Part shown: positions 47,499-59,772 of the stretch, one piece after another
Position numbering within the stretch: the first letter of the stretch is position 1
Layout of the letters: each line of letters opens with the position of its first letter
NCBI GenBank assembly: GCA_049487715.1
Contig: CP150583.1
Location: 372,001-436,000, forward strand
DNA: 64,000 bases
DNA from: Pycnococcus provasolii
Lineage: Eukaryota > Chlorophyta > Pseudoscourfieldiophyceae > Pseudoscourfieldiales
Direction: 5' to 3'
Notes under the pieces: generated by a model
What the model saw: the letters and a program-made list of their open reading frames with translations, nothing else
Told to the model about the DNA's origin: nothing
Databases searched by the model: none
Translations under genes and position numbers: made by a program

Positions 47499-47640
47499 TT
47501 TGAGTAGCCCCCAAGGATAGGGATTGCCTAAACGCTGATGTGATTGCCAAAACCTCAAATTCCCGCCTCCGCAGTCAACGGCTGGCATCCGGAGAGCCGA
47601 GCCGAAGCCCTTTCGGGCACCTCACAAGGAGGCGACCACC
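47499..47640 (-). repeat. Split direct repeat A, outer copy (A1)
   Basis: Begins TTTGAGTAGCCCCCAAGG and ends GGAGGCGACCACC. It matches A2 over its whole length. Differences are almost all one-base or few-base gaps at doubled letters (GGGATTGCC against GGATTCC, GGCTGGC against GGCTGC). Confidence 0.85.
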
Positions 47641-47656
47641 GGGAGGGCGGGTTGGG

Positions 47657-47896
47657 TGTTTACAAAAAAACTACTTCATCTCCTCCCTTCATGATTAAGC
47701 CATCTGCCCGGCTTGAAACCCAATTTCCCCTCAACAGCGGATCCCCTCCTTCCAGATCCAAGCTAGCTTAACCCTGTACCTACAAGGGTATTGGGTTCAT
47801 TTCTCAGCTCAACGGCACAATGCCCATCCTCGTGAGCTCCTCAAACGCAAGGTTTACGCTCCATCAGGCTAATCAAACCCCGCTACCGCTCGTATA
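47657..47896 (-). repeat. Split direct repeat B, inner copy (B1)
   Basis: Begins TGTTTACAAAAAAACTAC and ends ACCGCTCGTATA, abutting A2 with no gap. It matches B2 almost perfectly; the main difference is GGCTAATCAAACC against GGCTAGAGCTCAAACC. Confidence 0.9.
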
Positions 47897-48030
47897 TTTG
47901 AGTAGCCCCAAGGATAGGATTCCTAAACGCTGATGTGATTGCCAAAACCTCAAATTCCCGCCTCCGCAGTCAACGGCTGCATCCGGAGAGCCAGCCGAAC
48001 CCTTTCGCACCTCACAAGGAGGCGACCACC
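47897..48030 (-). repeat. Split direct repeat A, inner copy (A2)
   Basis: Starts TTTGAGTAGCCCCAAGG directly after B1 and ends GGAGGCGACCACC. Second copy of A1, about 8 bases shorter. Confidence 0.88.
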
Positions 48031-49199
48031 AACCGCCACGTAAAGGGAGGGAGGGAGGGCCAAAGGGAACGGCAATCAGAAATCAGCGACGCGAGGAGAA
48101 CCCAGAGCCCTCGCCCATCCGGAGGAGCCGAGTGGAAAGGCCACCGACGTTTTAGCCAAGCACCAATAGACAAAACGCGGAGACGTCGTTAACAAACGAA
48201 GTTTTGCCGGAGGTTTTTTAACGGTGGGAACAATTTGCGAAAATGTCCCTCATACGCCGAACCCGGTGTACATTCCGTTAAGGTCATAATGACCGACTTG
48301 GAGAGCAGGAGAACCAGCAGGCGATGGTGGCCGCGTTAGAAACCGAAACGACCGGGCGAGAAGGAGGAGTCGAGGAACCGAGCGACCTCCACCGGCTTTG
48401 AATTTTTGTCCGTATAATTGTGGAGATGGGCGGCATCCGGCTAATTGAGATAACCCGGGTAGAAAGGATGAGCGTGCCCTCCCCCACAACGTTTTCACGA
48501 TCAATCTCTGGTCGCGTGCATGCCAAATGAGAAAGCGAGAAGGGGACGTGAAGGTGAGATTTACCCCGGTTCCAATGCTGTGTTGAGTTGTAACCGCGAG
48601 ACCGGAGAATCCCGAAAGTATGTTTGTGTTGGATCCGGTAATCCGTAGGGGGTTTCGGAAAGAGCAGTCCACGTGCAGAAACCGTGTGAGTCTAGCGGGT
48701 GGTGTGATGATCTCCCGATCGTGACGGGTGAGGACCGTTTTGAGGACGCCGAAGTGGCGCGCACACCAGCCAGGTGTTGGCGTTTGCTGATTCCGTTATG
48801 TCGCGTAGATAAGTTCGTAACCACGGAGAGAATGTGTACCGTTCCAGCGGTAGATATTGGTTGTGTGTGCCGGGAGGAGAGAAACGAATGTCCGGCGGAG
48901 CCGGAAGCAGGATTGCAAAAACCCGGGGATAGACCGGGTTCGGCGATTCTCCCGAAAGGGGGAGAGATGCCCCGCCTGCCAAGAGTTGTCGGTGAGAGTG
49001 CCTGATTCCTGATGTTCGGGTTGCGGGTAGTAGGGAGTATGAAGGGGCGGTCCACGCGCGGGGATGTGAGTTCCCTCCACTTGGTGTGTGACACGCAGAC
49101 AGCGGAAAGGGAGAATTATGCCTTTGGTGTAACGCCACAGTAAGCGTCTGTGGACAAACGGGAAGAACGATATAGCTCGTTCCGGTCCCGGATAAGAGG
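48031..49199 (-). other. 3' part of the retroelement, expected site of the tyrosine recombinase
   Basis: Several overlapping minus frames are open (about 48250-49321) but none gives a clear R...HxxR...Y recombinase pattern. PPISTIIRTKIQSRWRSLG near 48380-48440 loosely resembles the GRWRS box. The position, between RNase H and the split repeats, is where PAT/Ngaro elements carry the recombinase. Confidence 0.3.
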
Positions 49200-51223
49200 G
49201 AGTCATCACGGGAGATGTGTATGCTGGATTGATGTAACGCGAACTTGCATGATCGAAGCAACTTAGAAGTCGGGATTAATTGAACAAGTGGTTGCGTTGG
49301 CGTCCACATCCGGAGTCCCAACGAGTTGGAATGGTGAGTGTTGGGTTTAACATCCAGTTGTCTCCGTCGCGGTGATTCATGAGATATGCCATTGTAACAG
49401 TTAGTTTCCGAGAGGTGCGCGTTAGGTGGAACTTTTGTTGATTTCGTGATTCAGGAACTCCGTACCGCCCCGGAAGTAGTTACCGAAGAAAACGGGTTAT
49501 ACGCCCCAGAACACGAGTGGTTGCAGGTTACCTTCCAGCCCCATTTTTCCGAAATGTTCGACGGATTAGAGGTTAGCCTTTGAGTTCGATGTCGTTTATT
49601 AGCCGTGGTGCGTGGTAATCGTTTGATACCGAGGTCCCCACCACGCGCCGCCACAAAACGAGAGTGTCAGGATGTGCCCGGAATGAGGTGTCGACGGTCG
49701 AAGTATATCCAGTTCGACGCGGAGCATCCATGGCAGGGTTTCCGGTAGATCAAAGGGGTGTGTTCCGAAGTTCGACCTTGAACTTGCGAGTGTGGACTAT
49801 TTGCGACAGCGACGGGACTCGTGGCATGGTTTGCGTATCTAGCCAAGCGCGGAAAAGGTTCGCGCCGGATAGGTTGTCAGGTGGAGAGGGGGATCCACGA
49901 CCGACACCCATTGATTTGTCCAATCACGTAGCTAGTTCGATCCTGGTACGGATCCCGCATCCGTCGCTGGTGATGTTAAACTTTGAGAGAGAACGAAATC
50001 GAGCCGCCAGTCGCTCGCCATTGGAGGGACGTGACGATCACCCTTGAGGGAGACTTTTGAGCTTCGATCTCCGTTGGCCGAGGACGTCCCTTCATAGTTC
50101 AGTCAACGTAGCTGCGTATAGTGCGGTTGTCTGTGGAACCGGTCGGTGTTCACCATTCGCCCTCAACGCCACGGGGGAGAGGACACCTTGTGGGTGTGAA
50201 TCCGGCGCCAGCCCAAAGGAGACCATTCCTAGTAGCTGACAAAGTCTCTGGGGAACCGTTGTCGCCGAGCACATCTGAGGCGTTCAAACGACTTCCACCA
50301 CCGTGCGTCAGGTTGAAGAGGGGCGGTGCCACGAGGAGCGGAGGGGAGAGCCACGCCAATGGATGTCCTCAGGGTTTCAAGTTGGCCTGGATTGTTGCGA
50401 GATGAGGATATCGTGAGGGTGATTCTCGTGACGCCATGTATTTTCGTTGGAAACGGGAGAAGATCATCCCTCTACCTTGCCGTGTGACGCCATGATCCCA
50501 CAAACTCTCTTCTTTTTGTCACACGAGCACGCAACTCTTCTATGGATGGTTTTATCTAGTCCCATGAGCGGAGCCGTGGTGATCGTCCCAATTCTTTGCC
50601 GCCGGCACTCGCTTCGGTCCAGGATTCTTGAATGTTACGCGAACCGTCGTCGCTCGCTCGAGACATCAAGATGTTTAAGTATTTATGGTAACTCAAGATA
50701 ATCTTGTTTGTAGCTGCCATCAATCTTGTTGGTGACAGCCACTCCTAGGTCCGTCAAATATCGAATTACCGATCTCAGTGAGATTTGCTTGCTTTGGTGG
50801 CGGTAGGCGATTTTCGTCGATGTAGGCTCCAAGATTTGAATGTGTGTCATCTCCGGTGTCCCGGGCTGAGTATTCAGCCCGTTTCGTTGATAAGCCTTGA
50901 GCTTGACCGAAGGTGGGAACGGCTGGCGGTTTCTGAACAAGTGCCGCGGTCTCCAATCTTAGCGGGGTGTCCGGGTCACGAGATAAAAGGTCCGCGTCCA
51001 ATGCGGACTGGGAAAAGTAGGTAGTCCGATCCGTCGATACCGTATAGTATTCTGTTCTATCGATTGCATACATCCTCCATGCATCCAGCCGGAATTGAGA
51101 ATGATGCGCCGATTCACGCCGATGCGTGCCGTCAGTAACGATCCGGTACTTATTTTGACCACTTGTAATACCTCCCAAGGGGCGAAATCGGGTGTATGAG
51201 GTCTTTAGCCAGTTTGCTTCCAC
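49200..51223 (-). pseudogene. Probable reverse transcriptase/RNase H region of the retroelement, frame-broken
   Basis: On the minus strand, RFRPLGGITSGQNKYRIVTDGTH (51190-51110) resembles the RT entry motif PLGxVxKxxGKxRxVxDG. SVIRYLTDLGVAV lies further on. Near 49690-49735 the reading MDAPRRTGYTSTVDT resembles the RNase H start DASxTGYG, and near 49576-49602 LINDIELKG resembles its HINxLELKA box. Then NWMLNPTLTIPTRW (from 49360) resembles the WxLNP stretch between RNase H and recombinase in DIRS elements. I could not find an intact RT catalytic box. Stops and frame changes occur throughout. Confidence 0.45.
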
Positions 51224-52238
51224 TTAGAAGCTCTTCCATGTGTCGACCCTGGGCACGAACCGGGCGGATCAGAATGCGCGTTCCCGAAGGTAGGGTAGTT
51301 GTCCTTCTGACACGGTGGCGGGTCGTGAGCAGTTCGCCCTAGTTCCAGAGAATATCTTCGCTTTCCTCACGCGTGAGGTCCCGCCGAGGATCGCTCGACG
51401 GTTATGGAACTCCCTTGCAGTACGTGTCGAATCTGTCGTCTTGGAACGTCGTTGCCGATCCGCGAACTGTGAACACCACTCCCCGGCTTTGGGAGACACA
51501 GCGTTAACAAGACCGGCTGCTCCGCACTCCTCTCACTTGTAGATAGACTCGCGTTCGCCACGATAAATTTCTTGACTACTCGGATGGAGTGAGTTCAGGA
51601 AGGCAATAATAGCCCCCTGGACTTCGCGGTCGACGTCGGAGAAGTAGATAGAAGTGTTGATTCTCGCGGCTGATCCGAGTTTCCGCTTAGGCGGCGGATT
51701 CCACTGGGAAGGCCTTGGTGGTCGTGGAAATCCGAATATACGTCCTACCGTCCTGATTGCTCTCAAGGTTTCCATCGTCAGCGTTCCATGCACCCCTTGG
51801 TGCACTCGGCGCGCTGTCATCAATATCATACGGGCACGGAACGGCTATCTCAAGCTCTCCGTCTGTGAGCATCTCGAAAGGGTTCCCGTGTGTGCTTACT
51901 CCTCGAGCCGATAGCAAGCGTTCTGCTCTTTCTCGTCCAGCGGTCCACCGCGACCGGCTTGGGACAGGGTCCACCTGCATGGCGGTGTAGCTGTCAAGAT
52001 CCTTTAGCCGTATCTGCTGTTGTGCGCCTCCCTCCGGTGAGGAAGACTCCCTCCCGTTTGGTACTGGCATAGGGTCGGGATCTGTCAATCGCATCAGCAC
52101 AGGCTCGGGCACATGCTCGTCCTCTACCGAAGGATTTGGGGCACGGCCGTCACAGCCATGCCTTCCCCTATGCAGGCGACGTTTTAGTCTCCGTTGCTTT
52201 GCGCGGCGTCGCTTCCGCGCCGGAGTTTGACTGCGTGC

Positions 52239-55200
52239 TCACTTCCCGGGGCCGCCTGCGGCAGCCTTCTCGCTGGTGGCATCTTTGTCAGCGTCATCTT
52301 TGTCCCCCCCGTCATTAGCCTTCTTGTTCAGGAATGTCAGACGGTTGTGGAGCTTTTTCGCGAACGTCAATTGAGCTTCCAGGTGCGTTCGTCCAGGGTG
52401 CAAGTTGATGAGCGAACGCGAATAACGATAGCAGTGCTGGCAATGGATGGTCGCATCAAACTGAGCAACCTCTCCCTCAGGTGGTGGCGGCTTTCCCGCC
52501 ACCGCTGAAGCCGAAGCCACATCGGAAACAGCCATTGGACGGTAGACAGAGAACGGGGCGCTGACTTGCTGCATCGTCTCCCCAGACGCCAGGCGCGCCT
52601 GGAGAACATGATAGGCGCTAGTATGCTGAAGCACAAAGACCCCGTTCGCCCCGCTGACATCGCTAGGCAGGGTGGGCTTGTCCGCGAGACGCAAATGTTC
52701 CCACCACGCTTGATCCTCCTCGCCAACCTGGCGAGAGCTGGAGGTCCAATCAGCAGCTCGTTTGCTAAGCATTATCAGTAGCACGCCGGCCGACCAGCGT
52801 TCTTCCAACGATACTTCACGCGTCCAGTAGAGCGCAGTGAGCTTGAGGATCGCCATGCGTGACATAAGCATTCTCAACATCTGAAGATTGCGCTCCCGAT
52901 GCGCGCAATTGCGCGCGTAAATACCCTCGCCTGTGCCCGTGGTGGCGTCGATCCATATGTCATACACATGACGGTAAACATTATCGCACCAGAGGTTGAA
53001 CAGATCAGCATCTACATGTCCTTGAGCATGGCGGAAAGAGGTCCAATTTTCCACCGGGTCCTGTAGCGACTTGTGCTTGCGCTTCAGAGGGACCTGCCCA
53101 TTCCTCCAGAGCCTGAGGTCTGCATCTGAACGGCGCCTTGTCATGCAGCATATACTCCTGCCAAAGGGTCCATCCGCCAGCCCTGCTCGTGCCCAAGTAT
53201 GGAAACTTCTCGAAGAAGCTCACATCCCCGATGTGGAAGGGGCTCTCCGCGACATTCCCATCCGGGGCCTTCTTGGCCAGAAAATCTACGCCGCGCGTGG
53301 AGATGGGGGTAGATACGTACCTGTTTTTCTGCGCTTGGCGCATATCGCTCACCTGCTCCTTTAGCTCCGCCACCACCTTCATCAGGCGTTCCACCACAGC
53401 GGTTTCTTCGCCGTTCCCATTCAGGGGCAGCAGGAGGCGCCTCCTGGAGCGGCGTAGGCGCCCAATTGGGGGCGCTGAGGAGTTCCCCGGCGGCGCTTCG
53501 GCGCGGGCCTGAGCTAGCTTGCCCTTGAACTCCGCAGCTGATTCCTCCGAGCAGTTGCCGCAACTGCTCGCTCCCTTTCCGCCGAATTCTCTTGCTCCTG
53601 ATGGAACCGGTACTCGTGCAATGCTGCCATGAGGCGTGACTCAGACTCCTGGAGGCGGTCAGGCTGAGACAAGCCTTACCCAGTTTGCGTATCCGCGGCG
53701 CGTCCCACTCCTGGAAGATGGTTCCCCTTTAGGCTCCGGAGCAGATCGGCCGCTTTCAGTACCCGGATTGAGATCTTTAATCAGGCTGGTCAGGCGCGCT
53801 GTGCGCACGGCGATCTGCTCGGCGGTAGGCGTCTGTAGACCAGAAGCCTCTTCCATTGCGGTCGCAGCCGCCTCCAGATCAAAACGCAGCTTGCTGGTGC
53901 CTTCCTTGACGAGCGCCTTCAGCTTCTCCTCTTCCCCAGGAGGGGAAGCATTGGCACCTTTTCCGAACCCGAATTTCGGGAGGTGCTCAGGATCGCCCCG
54001 ACGAGCTCGTGCGACTGTCCCGGGACAAGCGGTTTAGGTCTCGCCGTTCCGGTGGTGCCCGTTGATATAGCTCGCAATCCTCCAAATGTAAGCTCCTGCC
54101 CCGCCACCACTGCCGAGCGCTTTTCCTCTCGCCAGCTGGCTCGCACGCTGTCGAGTTCCGCTGACAAGGAAAAAGGGGCTAGCAGGTAGCGCGACAACCC
54201 GTATTTTCCTTTCGCCAGGTCGGGGTACTGGATGACATTTAACATCAGCGGTACCGCCCCCATGTAAATGCAGTCGGAGCATACCGGAGTGTAACTGCGT
54301 GCACTTTCTCAAGCCCAGCGTCACTCAGGCCGAGCTTTTCCAGCTGGACGCTCACGCACTCCACGTGCACGATGCCTCCGCAGCCCACGCAAGACGAGAT
54401 GTTATCCCTGTCCACGGGCGAGCTACCATTGCATGCGATGCACACCTCCAGCTTGGCGTGCGGTCGACGCGCTTCCTCAAGCAGACGGCCAGCAGCGATG
54501 CTCGCTGCCCGCAGTGACCGTGGCGACCACACCGGAAGCCAACACAAGTTGTGGTGCCTTGGCTGGATTTGGAGCATCGCGTTATGGCTTTTTCGTTCGC
54601 TCGCACGTACAGCTTCCCGCACTCCGGCAGGATCTGCCCGAACACGCGATGGAACGCCATTTCAGCTATCTTGCATCGTCCGGTGTCCTTTGCTCGATAC
54701 GTACTACACGCATCGACCCACACTTTCAGGCACAAAGTGTCTTTTGGCGAAAAGAACTTGGTCAGCGTCTCCAGGGGGCGTAACCCCTCGTCGTGCGTAC
54801 TCTCAGTATACTTGCTAGCATATTTCTCGTCGTTCTCCGCAAGGACGGCAAAGTTTTCCAAAGCTCTACCTCCATCCCTCGATGAACTTACCGACATCAG
54901 TGGATACCACGAGTAGGTCGTCTACGGTATACTCGGTATCAATCTGTAATGAACTTAAGTATTCCCAATCGATGCGCTCGTGCAAGTTGGCGAAGATGTT
55001 ACCCTCGTCCACCGGAGACAACGTAGTGGTTCCGCAACTCGCCAAGAGGCGCGAAACCCTACCCACGCGCTCCACAAGAGCGCCAGGTGGTGCAGGGAGA
55101 GCTAAAAAGGCTCCAGCACCTTGCACGATTAATGACTCCGTAAGCGTATCCGTCTGGCCTTCTCCTTGTAAGGCCAAATACGTACCAGCTGACGGAGATA

Positions 55201-55261
55201 GAAGGCCCAGCCCCTTGGGCTGGGTCGATGAAACATCAGACGCCATAGGCGTCGCAGCCAT
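52239..55261 (-). pseudogene. Gag-like region of the retroelement, frame-broken
   Basis: Minus-strand open pieces follow one another in different frames from MAATPMASDVSSTQPKG (55261) through a piece with KFFSPKDTLCLKVWVDACS. Next comes a zinc-finger-like piece, CIACNGSSPVDRDNISSCVGCGGIVHVEC (C-x2-C, C-x2-C, H-x2-C), and then a long basic piece starting MTRRRSDADLRLW that ends near 52239 with HCQHCYRYSRSLINLH. Order and composition fit a nucleic-acid-binding Gag protein. At least three frame changes interrupt it. Identity as Gag is inferred from position and zinc-knuckle-like motifs. Confidence 0.55.
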
Positions 55262-55503
55262 GTTTACAAAAAAACTACTTCATCTCCTCCCTTCATGATT
55301 AAGCCATCTGCCCGGCTTGAAACCCAATTTCCCCTCAACAGCGGATCCCCTCCTTCCAGATCCAAGCTAGCTTAACCCTGTACCTACAAGGGTATTGGGT
55401 TCATTTCTCAGCTCAACGGCACAATGCCCATCCTCGTGAGCTCCTCAAACGCAAGGTTTACGCTCCATCAGGCTAGAGCTCAAACCCCGCTACCGCTCGT
55501 ATA
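55261..55503 (-). repeat. Split direct repeat B, outer copy (B2)
   Basis: Same 240-base sequence as B1. It forms the 5' end of the element on the coding strand, with the first gag ATG overlapping its inner edge. Confidence 0.9.
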
Positions 55504-55910
55504 CTGAAGGCTGAAGCCGCTGATCAGGATTCAGGAATGGAAACTACAGGTAAGGTTAGGAGAGGCTGCCAAGCCAAAGCTGAGGGTCTGAGGGATGCCA
55601 CTGTAATGCCACAACTCCTGTACATACCCGGTAGAGGGTTCTGGCAGAAGCGGATTCCGCTTGCCAATCCGCTACCCTACCGGAAACCCTTCTCAAGGCT
55701 CATCAGGCGAGCGGATTTGCATTTGCAAGGCATCCGCACGGAGGAGGCGAAAAAAAAGTCAACCGAACCCTAAGGCTTCAAGAGGAGGTCAACCCTAACC
55801 CTTCCAAAGGCCTCCTGGTCAACGGAGACCATAGAACAGGTTACACCTTGCCTCATCCAACCTGTGGACGGTTCATGGCCGCACTTAAGTGTGTCTTCTA
55901 AGCCTAGGAT
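55504..55910. other. Intergenic region between the retroelement and the coiled-coil gene
   Basis: Contains AACCGAACCCTAAGG near 55761 and CAACCCTAACCC near 55790, again CCCTAA-type motifs about 115-150 bases before an ATG. It also has a short inverted CGGTAGAGGG/CCCTACCGG pair near 55630-55683. No gene is supported. Confidence 0.5.
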
Positions 55911-58900
55911 ATGGTGTTAGACGCCATTGGTTTGTTAACGAACGCAGTTAAGGGTATTGCACAGTCCACAGGCTCCTCAACAACACAGTACAGCAAACAC
56001 AAGCTTGTGAGTAAGAAGACGACGACAGGTACAGGCCCTGTTGGTGGTCGCAGACAGGTACCAGGTGTCTCGCGTCCGACGTCAGGTGCAAGCAGTAAAG
56101 GTAACTCGTCAGCTCGGTCGGAACTCTCAGACTCGTGGCACGAAGCGGAAGCAGGTTGGCAAAGCCCGGTGGACGTCCTGCCTCCGCCGAGAAACGCGAA
56201 AAGCACAAACGCCAGGAAAACAAACACCAACGCCAAGGGGAAAAAACATACACAAAGCCAAATGGCGACGCCGCTGCCCGCACTATCGCAGGCGCAGCTC
56301 GCACAGCAGCAGCAGGCACAGCAAATGCAAGTGCAGATGCAGATGCAGATGCAACAGCAGCAGCAGCAGCAGCGCCTGCCGAACGTCCCAGAAGCCGCGG
56401 CGATGATGCAGCAGAACGCACACGAACAACAGAGACTTGCCTCACTCGTTGCCGAGTACGAGGCGGCCATATCAGGCCTGCAGGCGGACCGGGCTTCTCT
56501 ACAGTCGGAAGTGCAGCGCGTGCTGCAGGCGGAGCAGGCACGCGCGAGCGCGTTGTCACGCCTGCAGGAGGAGCGCGACGCGCTCGCAACGGAGAATGCA
56601 AGACAGTCGGAGGCGCTGACGACGCTGCAGAAGAAAAAAACAAAAGGAGGTGGCGACGCGTCCGCCGCCTCATCTGCGGAACTCGAGCAGGCGCGCGAAC
56701 AGATCCAGGCGCTGACTGGAGAAGTGGAGCAACTCAAGCAGGAGCAGAGCAACCAAGTGACGCACGGAATAAGTGCCGAAGGACAGCAGCAGGTGGCAAC
56801 GCTCAACAGAGAGATGAGAGCACTTCGAGGCGAAGTCGCGCGTGCGGAAAGCATGCTCGCGGAGGCGAACACCGCGTCGCGAGCGCCGCCGTCGTCTGAT
56901 GAAAGCAATAACGCAGCCTCCAAGCAGGTGATGGCCGAATTCCGCGCGGAGATGATGCAGCAGCTCAACTCGCTGCGGGAGGAAAAGGAAGCAATGCGCA
57001 GCCTTATGGCGCGCCGCGAGGCGAGCGTCGAGTCAGCTGTCAGCACCGCGTCCGCATCTGCGTCACTGGAGCTCGCGCGCGTCAAGAGCGAGCTGAACGC
57101 GGAGCGCGAGAAATCGTCCCGGCTCACCGACGACCTTGCACGCGTTCGTGAATCGGCGAATCGTGACCTAGAGCGCGTCACGCATGCGCTTAAGGATACG
57201 TCGAGCAGCAAGGTGGCAAGCCTCGAGCTGAGCCACCAGTCTGCAATGGAGACGTTGACGCAGAAAAACCAAACGCTAGAGGGCGAGAAGCGCGACATGC
57301 TGGAAAAGTTCGAGGCAATGAACGAGGAAATCGCAAAAGTCCGCACGTCGTTCCGCGACATGAAGAAGGAGTGGGATGCGGAGGCGGAGGAAAAGCTATC
57401 GCGTGAATGCGAGCGCCGCCTGAGTGCGGAACAGGCTCTGACGTCGGAACGCGCCAAGGCGGATGGCTACCTATCTCAAATTGAGCAGCTGCGATCGCAG
57501 ATATCCGAGCAGAACAAGCTGTTGACCACGCTGCAGGCTGCTCAGTCAGACTTGCAGAAGCAGTGCATCGACGCGTCGTCGAACGAGGTGAAGTCGTCAA
57601 AGCTGGTGCAGGAGCTGGAGTACGACGTGAAGGAGCTTAAGCGCGAAAAGGGGGCTCTCGAGAAGCGGCTGGAGGAGGCGCAGTTTGCCAACGACGAGCT
57701 GTCCGCGAATCTTGACATGGCAAAGGAAGAGGGTGATAAAAGTGCCGCCCGAGCGAAGCGAGCGGAGACGGATACGCGTGAGGCGGCGCATCGCGAGCAG
57801 CGCGACTACGTCGCGGCTGTGCAAGCGGAGCTTGCATCCGTTCACGCGGAGTTGGCGTCCGCGCGGCAGTTTATCCAGCACACTTTCGTCGACGAATACC
57901 AGGCAACTGTGAGCGGTGCGGTGCGGCTGTGCAAGTCTGAGACGTCGGAACTACGCGCGGAGCTTCAGCGCATGGAGGCGGACGCCTCGGCAGTCTCAGA
58001 GCAGTATCGCAAGAGCCGCTCCGACTCGGACATGAAGCACCGCGAGGCGTACGCCAAAGTTGAGACGGAGAATGGCAAGCTAACCCTCCGGGCGCGCGAG
58101 CTGAGCGAGCGATTGGCTGAGGCGGAACGCGAGGTGACGTCAGTCAAGTCGATGGTGGACAGCCTGACGGCGGAAAAAGAAGGCTCTACTGGGCGAGCTC
58201 GAGGGCAAAGATGGCGCGATTGCGGGCGAGAGGAAGACGTTCGAGGCGAAGAGGAGAGCACTGATGAGCGAAAAGGAGGAACTCGAGAGGCAGGTGTACG
58301 CTTTGACGAAGGAACACGAGAGCACGACTGCGAAATTCCGTCAAGAGCGTGCAGAGTGGAGCGACAAGGTGCGATCCGCCACGCTGAGTGGCGCGAGAGA
58401 AAACCAGGAGCTGCGTGAGCGTGTCGCGGATCTCGAGAACTCTTGCTCGACGCTCGAGTCCGCGAAGCGCAACCTGGAGAGAAAGCTCAGCGAAGCGGAG
58501 CGACATCTCGAGGGAGCTCGCGAGAATGTGAGAAATAAGGAGGCTCTACTATGGGGCACGAGTATGGGTGGTGGCAATGGCAACACGCGGGCCGACTCGG
58601 CGACCCCATACCGCGGTGCTAATGGGCCGACACCTTCGCCTGCGGCTGTGACATTTCCAGGTAGTGCAGGTTCCGTAGGCGGCAGCGCCATCCTCAAGCC
58701 GGCCGAGAAGGAAATTGCTGAAGCGGCGGCAGGTGGCGCAGCAGTAGCATTGGGCGAACGTGGAGGCAGCAGCACGAATGCTACGCTTGAGACGAGTGCC
58801 GGCAGTGTAGCAGCAGCAACGCCAATGCTTGGTGCCGTGGAGCGGCTGCCGTTACCGCACGTGCACAAGCCACCGGAGGAGGGCGCGACGCCAGGAACGG

Positions 58901-59538
58901 TGTCGACGATTGGTGTTCCGACACCGTCGTCGTCTTTGCCACCTGAGTCGGCAGCGGCAGGTGAGCAACCGCCAGCAACCACGGCATGGGCGACGCCGAC
59001 AACATCCTCGGCCGAAGAGCAACACACTCAACCGTCGGCGTACGAAAAGTACCTCGATGCGCATGCACGCTCTGGTGCGCCACCCTTGCCAAGCGACTTG
59101 CCAAAGCCGCCTTCATCATCATCACAACCGCCTCCCCCGCTTTCCAGCTTACCTCCGCGGCAACCAACGGACGTGGGCATGATGCCCGCGTCGTCCATGC
59201 CACCGACATCATCGATGCCCGCGACGTCGAGTCCCGCTGTGATGGCTGCTCTTTTGAGCGCCGGCCGTGGTGGTGGCGTTCCCCCAACATCGACGCCATC
59301 GACGAGTGGTGCCGGGAATTTCAACATCACATCATACCAGCGTTCTTTGCAAATGCAGCTCCACGCGGCGATGGGCACGACTCCAACGTCATCGGGCGGC
59401 ATGGATATGCCGATGCCTTCGTCATCTGATGGCGCAACCCAGTTTCGCCAACTTGGCGCGTCCTCCCTTCCTCCGACGGCGCCAAGCAACTTGAGGAGCG
59501 CGGGTTTGCCCGTTCATCCCGGTGTTGGCGGCGTTTGA
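55911..59538 (+). CDS. Long coiled-coil protein with Pro/Ser-rich C-terminus (one-base frame change)
   Basis: About 1209 residues across the shift. The N-terminus (MVLDAIGLLTNAVKGIAQ) resembles an amphipathic helix. A Gln-rich run (QQQQQ) follows near residue 150. Residues roughly 165-880 form heptad-rich coiled coil (Glu, Ala, Arg, Leu, Ser). The last 320 are Gly/Pro/Ser/Thr-rich and disordered, ending HPGVGGV. The frame changes at GCGGAAAAAGAAGG (about 58169-58182). With one A fewer the reading continues EKKALLGELEGKDGAIAGERKTFEAK without a break. Architecture recalls tethering or cytoskeletal scaffolds; there is no GRIP domain. Family not recognised. Confidence 0.78.
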
Positions 59539-59772
59539 CATAAAAAAACATCGCAGTGCATAATGCATACTCCCTTCCCTAATACGTGTAACTAACTGCT
59601 TCTTAGCAGATCAACGCCATTGATACTTATGGTTGTGTCACGACGGGGATCCCACATGATGATCCAAAGTGTGGAATGGCACTTAGGCGAATCCCCACTA
59701 CATCTGCTTGTAGATTGATAAGGTGAAAAGTATTACACAGCTACACGCACAACACACGCCGCGCATGCGCAA

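Larger units (their letters stand above)
47499..55503 (-). mobile_element. DIRS-type retroelement with split direct repeats (PAT/Ngaro/kangaroo-like), coding regions decayed
   Basis: Two repeat families frame the element. In plus coordinates the order is A1 (47499-47640), B1 (47657-47896), A2 (47897-48030), body, B2 (55261-55503). Read along the minus (coding) strand this is B, body, A, B, A, the split-direct-repeat arrangement known from PAT-like and Ngaro elements of the DIRS order, including green-algal kangaroo. It is not the plain LTR-body-LTR of Ty1/Ty3 elements. The first coding ATG (55259-55261) touches the inner edge of B2. Gag-like and RNase-H-like stretches lie on the minus strand in the expected order, but every frame is broken, so this copy is not autonomous as read. 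B1 and B2 are nearly identical, so insertion is recent. Confidence 0.75.

Noticed and set aside
48673-50405. Plus-strand open frames inside the retroelement
   Set aside because: No recognisable domains, while the minus strand carries RNase-H-like and RT-like fragments in the expected order.
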